17,787 nt of DNA from Actinomycetes bacterium. GTDB taxonomy: Bacteria; Actinomycetota; Actinomycetes; Actinomycetales; Cellulomonadaceae. Below are positions 14,731 through 17,787 of the stretch, piece after piece. A program made the position numbers and the translations under genes. The DNA is taken from NCBI GenBank assembly GCA_023461115.1, contig JAEWOA010000231.1:1-17787 (forward strand). Direction: 5' to 3'. Numbering within the stretch: the stretch's first letter is position 1; each line of letters opens with the position of its first letter. The notes beneath the pieces were generated by a model. That model saw only the letters and a program-made list of their open reading frames with translations. It searched no databases and had not been told where the DNA came from.

Positions 14731-15717
14731 TCAGGCGTTGCCGTCGAACAGGCTGGTCACCGAGCCGTCGTCGAAGATCTCGCGGATCGCGCGCGCGATC
14801 AGCGGCGCGATCGACAGCACGGTGAGCTGCTCGAAGCGCTTGTCGTCCTCGATCGGCAACGTGTCGGTGATCACCACCTCACGCACGCCGCAGCTCTGCA
14901 GCCGCTCGACGGCCGGCTCCGAGAGGATGCCGTGGGTCGCGGCGACGATCACGTCCTTGGCGCCGGCCTCCTTGAGCACGCGCACGGCCTCGGAGATGGT
15001 GCCCGCGGTGTCGATCAGGTCGTCGACGAGCACGCACGAGCGGCCCTCGACGTCGCCGACGACGCGGTTGGCCACGGCCTTGTTGGCGCTGCGCACGTCC
15101 CGCGTCTTGTGCACGAACGCGAGCGGCCCGCCGCCCAGCTTCTGCGCCCACTGCTCGGCCACGCGGATGCGGCCTGCGTCGGGCGAGACGACCGTGACGT
15201 TCGTCAGGTCCACGCGGCTGCGCACGTAGTCGACGAGGATCGGCATGGCCCACAGGTGGTCCACCGGGCCGTCGAAGAAGCCCTGGATCTGCGCGGTGTG
15301 CAGGTCGACGGACATGATGCGGTCCGCGCCCGCGGTCTTGAACAGGTCCGCCAGCAGGCGGGCCGAGATCGGCTCGCGCCCGCGGCTCTTCTTGTCCTGG
15401 CGCGCATAGCCGTAGAACGGCGCGACGACCGTGATGGTCTTGGCCGAGGCGCGCTTGAGCGCGTCGACCATGAGCAGCTGCTCCATGATCCACTTGTTGA
15501 TCACGGGCGACGCGTGCGACTGCAGCACGAACGCGTCCGAGCCGCGCACCGACTCACTGAACCGCGTGTAGATCTCGCCGTTCGCGAAGTCGTAGGCCGA
15601 GGTGGGCACGAGCTCGATGCCGAGCTCGGTGGCCACGGCCTCCGCGAGCTCCTGGTGCGCGCGGCCCGAGACCAGGACCAGTCGCTTCTCGCCGTCGTGG
15701 GTGACGATCCCGGTCAT
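14731..15717 (-). CDS. prs: Ribose-phosphate pyrophosphokinase
   Basis: Makes PRPP from ribose 5-phosphate and ATP in the cytoplasm, feeding purine, pyrimidine, histidine, tryptophan and NAD synthesis; in actinobacteria PRPP also feeds decaprenylphosphoryl-arabinose. 328 residues, normal length. Motifs seen are FANGEIYTRFSESVRG, the ATP-side loop FYGYARQDKKSRGREPISAR, DLHTAQIQGFFD, VVSPDAGRIRVAE and the PRPP-binding loop CVLVDDLIDTAGTI. ATG 15717 overlaps the glmU TGA by one base and has AAGGA 6 bases upstream; the GTG three bases earlier is less well spaced. It is translationally coupled to glmU. Confidence 0.97.
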   Translation of the reverse strand: MTGIVTHDGEKRLVLVSGRAHQELAEAVATELGIELVPTSAYDFANGEIYTRFSESVRGSDAFVLQSHASPVINKWIMEQLLMVDALKRASAKTITVVAPFYGYARQDKKSRGREPISARLLADLFKTAGADRIMSVDLHTAQIQGFFDGPVDHLWAMPILVDYVRSRVDLTNVTVVSPDAGRIRVAEQWAQKLGGGPLAFVHKTRDVRSANKAVANRVVGDVEGRSCVLVDDLIDTAGTISEAVRVLKEAGAKDVIVAATHGILSEPAVERLQSCGVREVVITDTLPIEDDKRFEQLTVLSIAPLIARAIREIFDDGSVTSLFDGNA

Positions 15718-17384
15718 CACGCGTCCTTCTTGTCGTCGCCGGCGGGCTGGCCGGTGGTGCTGGGGGGCTCGGGGAGCTCGGCGGGCTGGTCCGGCAGCGC
15801 CGGCGGGGGCGTCACCGGGATGCCGCGGGCCGCGGTCGCGGCGCGGGACAGCTCGGCGCGGGCCTGCGGCGACAGTCCGTCGTCGCCCGCGGGGTTGGCG
15901 GCCGCGGCCGCCTTCGCCGCCGCTGTGCCGGGCCGCGAACGCTGCACCCAGCCGTCGATGTTGCGCTGCGAGCCCGCGCTCACGCCGAGCGCGCCCGGGG
16001 GCACGTCGCGGCGCACGACCGTGCCGGCGCCGGTGTACGCGCCGTCTCCCACCGTGACGGGCGCGACGAACATGTTGTCCGCGCCGGTCCGCGCGTGCGA
16101 GCCGATCACCGTGCGGTGCTTGTGGACGCCGTCGTAGTTGACCGTGACGGACGCGGCGCCCACGTTGGAGTGCTCGCCGATCGTCGCGTCGCCGATGTAG
16201 GACAGGTGCGGCACCTTGGAGCCGTCGCCGATCTGCGCGTTCTTCGTCTCGACGAAGGTGCCGATCTTGCCCTTGCGCCCCAGCACGGTGCCGGGCCGCA
16301 GGTAGGCGAACGGCCCCACCGTCGCGCCCTCGCCGATGACGGCGAGCGACCCGTGCGTCCGGACCACGGTCGCGCCAGCCCCCACCTCCACGTCGGTGAG
16401 CGTGCAGTCAGGGCCCACCGTCGCGCCCTCGCGGACCACGGTCGCGCCGTGCAGCTGCGTGCCCGGCAGGAGCGTGACGTCGCGCTCGAGCTCGACGTCC
16501 ACGTCCACCCACGTCGTCGCGGGGTCGACGACGGTCACGCCGTCGCGCATCCACTCGTCGAGCAGGCGGCGGTTCAGCTCGGCGCGCAGCACCGCGAGCT
16601 GCGCGCGGTCGTTGACGCCTTCGACGACGAACGGGTCGTCGGACAGCAGTGCCCGCACGTGCCCGCCGTCGGCGCGCGCGATCGCCAGCACGTCCGTCAG
16701 GTACACCTCGCCCTGCGCGTTGTCGCGGCCCAAGCGGCCGAGCGCGCCGCGCAGCACGCCGGAGTCGAACACGTAGATCGAGGAGTTGATCTCACGGATC
16801 GCCCGCTGCTCCTCGGACGCGTCCTTGTGCTCCACGATCCCCAGCACGTCACCTGTGCCGGGCTCGCGCAGGATCCGGCCGTAGCCCGTGGCGTCCTCCA
16901 CCTCGGTGGTGAGCACCGTGACGGCGTTGCCGTCCGCGTGGTGCGCCGCGAGCAGCTCGCCCAGCGTGCCGGCGTCCAGCAGCGGCACGTCGCCCGCGAT
17001 GACGACGATCGCGCCGTCCGTCACCGCGGCGGCCGCGGACCCCGGCGCGCCCGGGCCCTCCTGCGCTGCGGCGAAGTCGGCCTGCGCGGCCGCGTCCAGC
17101 GCGGTCATCGCGACCTGGACCGCGCGGCCGGTGCCGGGGATGTCGTCCTGGTCGGCCAGCACCGCCTGCGGGTCGAGCTCCAGGATGTGCGCGGCGACCC
17201 GCTCGCGCTCATGCCGGATGACGACGACCACACGGCCGGGATCAAGCGCGCGGGCCGTGGCGAGCGCGTGGCCCACCATGCTCCGCCCGCCGATGGTGTG
17301 CAGGACCTTGGGGGTTGCCGAGCGCATCCGCGTTCCTTCACCAGCGGCGAGGACGACGACTGCGGCTGGGCGGGGAAACGTCAC
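15717..17384 (-). CDS. glmU: Bifunctional GlmU: GlcNAc-1-P uridylyltransferase / GlcN-1-P acetyltransferase
   Basis: Makes UDP-GlcNAc, the precursor for peptidoglycan and other cell-wall polymers: the C-terminal domain acetylates GlcN-1-P and the N-terminal domain couples GlcNAc-1-P to UTP. 555 residues, longer than the usual ~460-500. The pyrophosphorylase domain shows LAAGEGTRMRS with PKVLH (residues 12-29), IAGDVPLL and QGEVYLTDVL. The left-handed beta-helix acetyltransferase domain shows GKIGTFVETKNAQIG, VPHLSYIGD (catalytic His) and VNYDGVHKHRT. Extra material is an Ala/Gly-rich insertion at ~99-123 and a disordered Pro/Ala tail of ~65 residues. The start is GTG at 17384, with GAGGAG about 9 bases upstream. 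Confidence 0.96.
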   Translation of the reverse strand: MTFPRPAAVVVLAAGEGTRMRSATPKVLHTIGGRSMVGHALATARALDPGRVVVVIRHERERVAAHILELDPQAVLADQDDIPGTGRAVQVAMTALDAAAQADFAAAQEGPGAPGSAAAAVTDGAIVVIAGDVPLLDAGTLGELLAAHHADGNAVTVLTTEVEDATGYGRILREPGTGDVLGIVEHKDASEEQRAIREINSSIYVFDSGVLRGALGRLGRDNAQGEVYLTDVLAIARADGGHVRALLSDDPFVVEGVNDRAQLAVLRAELNRRLLDEWMRDGVTVVDPATTWVDVDVELERDVTLLPGTQLHGATVVREGATVGPDCTLTDVEVGAGATVVRTHGSLAVIGEGATVGPFAYLRPGTVLGRKGKIGTFVETKNAQIGDGSKVPHLSYIGDATIGEHSNVGAASVTVNYDGVHKHRTVIGSHARTGADNMFVAPVTVGDGAYTGAGTVVRRDVPPGALGVSAGSQRNIDGWVQRSRPGTAAAKAAAAANPAGDDGLSPQARAELSRAATAARGIPVTPPPALPDQPAELPEPPSTTGQPAGDDKKDA

Positions 17385-17682
17385 CTGTGGGTGCTCCTCG
17401 CGGGGTCTGCCCGCTGGGCGGGCGCCGGATCCGTGCGCATCGTCACTCTACCGCCGACGCAGGTAAGCGCCGTCCGGCCCCGACGAGGTCCGGATCACAC
17501 TGGAGCACCGGCGCCGACGAGGCCGGCCCGCGCGCCGAGCCGTGCTCAGGGTCGGGCCCAGGGTCGGGCACAGGGTCGGGCCCGATCGCGTCCGGGAGCT
17601 TCTCAGGGTGCTGCCCGATGCCTGCGGTCGGGCGAGGCCGCCAGGGTGTCGTCGACGCATCCAGCCTGGCCAGGAGGCCCTC
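17385..17682. other. Divergent gap upstream of glmU and the right-edge gene
   Basis: On the minus strand TAGAGT (complement of 17445-17450) is a reasonable -10 for glmU, with a leader of ~55 bases containing a small hairpin GCCCGC/GCGGGC (17409-17423); no good -35 is visible. The rest is GC-rich with the 12-bp tandem repeats at 17547-17582. On the plus strand AGGAGG precedes the ATG at 17683 by 5 bases. Confidence 0.4.
17547..17582. repeat. Three tandem 12-bp repeats
   Basis: CAGGGTCGGGC followed by C, A, C occurs three times head to tail at 17547, 17559 and 17571. Only the twelfth base differs. Its place between two divergent genes would allow length variation to alter promoter spacing, but no function can be shown. 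Confidence 0.8.
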
Positions 17683-17787
17683 ATGACCACCGCCGCCCCC
17701 GCCCCACGCCCGACGAGCGCGCGGGCCGCCCGGCGCGCGGCGCGACTGGGGCAGCGCGCGGCGCACCGAGAGCGGCAGGCCCGCGCC
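17683..17787 (+). CDS. N-terminus of an unidentified protein (cut by right edge)
   Basis: An ATG with AGGAGG 5 bases upstream begins a frame of 35 codons that stays open to the window end. The peptide starts MTTAAPAPRPTSAR and continues very rich in Ala and Arg, with no recognisable domain yet. It is divergent from glmU. The strong ribosome site is the main reason for calling it; the product cannot be named. Confidence 0.55.
   Translation, partial: MTTAAPAPRPTSARAARRAARLGQRAAHRERQARA

Noticed and set aside
17443..17766. Minus-strand frame with a Pro-Asp-Pro repeat upstream of glmU
   Set aside because: It is simply the 12-bp tandem repeat read through; no good ribosome site and it overlaps the well-supported start at 17683.

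Overview
This is a very GC-rich stretch of actinobacterial chromosome. The codon bias, GTG starts, and the order glmU-prs-rplY-pth (the same order as in Streptomyces and Mycobacterium) point to a high-GC Gram-positive. A member of Micrococcales such as the Cellulomonas/Isoptericola group is my best guess; that narrower placement is inference. I see no mobile elements, rRNA, tRNA or CRISPR.

Left part (1-6000): a surface or extracellular polysaccharide cluster. It holds a DUF1972-type glycosyltransferase (minus strand, cut by the left edge), a GT-B glycosyltransferase (minus), a GT2 glycosyltransferase and a GT4 glycosyltransferase (plus, start and stop overlapping by 1 base), and a membrane polyprenyl-phosphate sugar phosphotransferase of the WbaP/PHPT type (minus). 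The phosphotransferase is the likely initiating enzyme and the others would extend the lipid-linked repeat unit. No flippase, polymerase or chain-length regulator lies inside the window; they would be expected to the left.

Middle (6293-13093): the most distinctive part. Three plus-strand genes encode secreted proteins that share a ~247-residue C-terminal right-handed beta-helix domain but carry different N-terminal parts. A DUF6492-type putative glycosyltransferase lies between the first and the second. All three helices keep an S-W-L-H-D motif, an H-x-D-x-[IL]-Q-I motif and a pair of cysteines about 30 residues apart. They look like a locally expanded family of exported proteins that bind or act on a polysaccharide, perhaps the one made next door. 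Their upstream regions contain unusual DNA: a 26-base alternating purine-pyrimidine tract, a helically phased GGTCA repeat array, and a set of inverted repeats.

Right part (13097-17384): core housekeeping genes, all minus strand: glmU and prs (coupled by a 1-base overlap, ending at a 16-bp hairpin), then rplY (bL25, CTC type) and pth, separated by a strong hairpin. This supplies UDP-GlcNAc, PRPP, a 5S-rRNA-binding ribosomal protein and peptidyl-tRNA recycling. A divergent gene of unknown function starts at 17683 and leaves the window; between it and glmU are three exact tandem 12-bp repeats.
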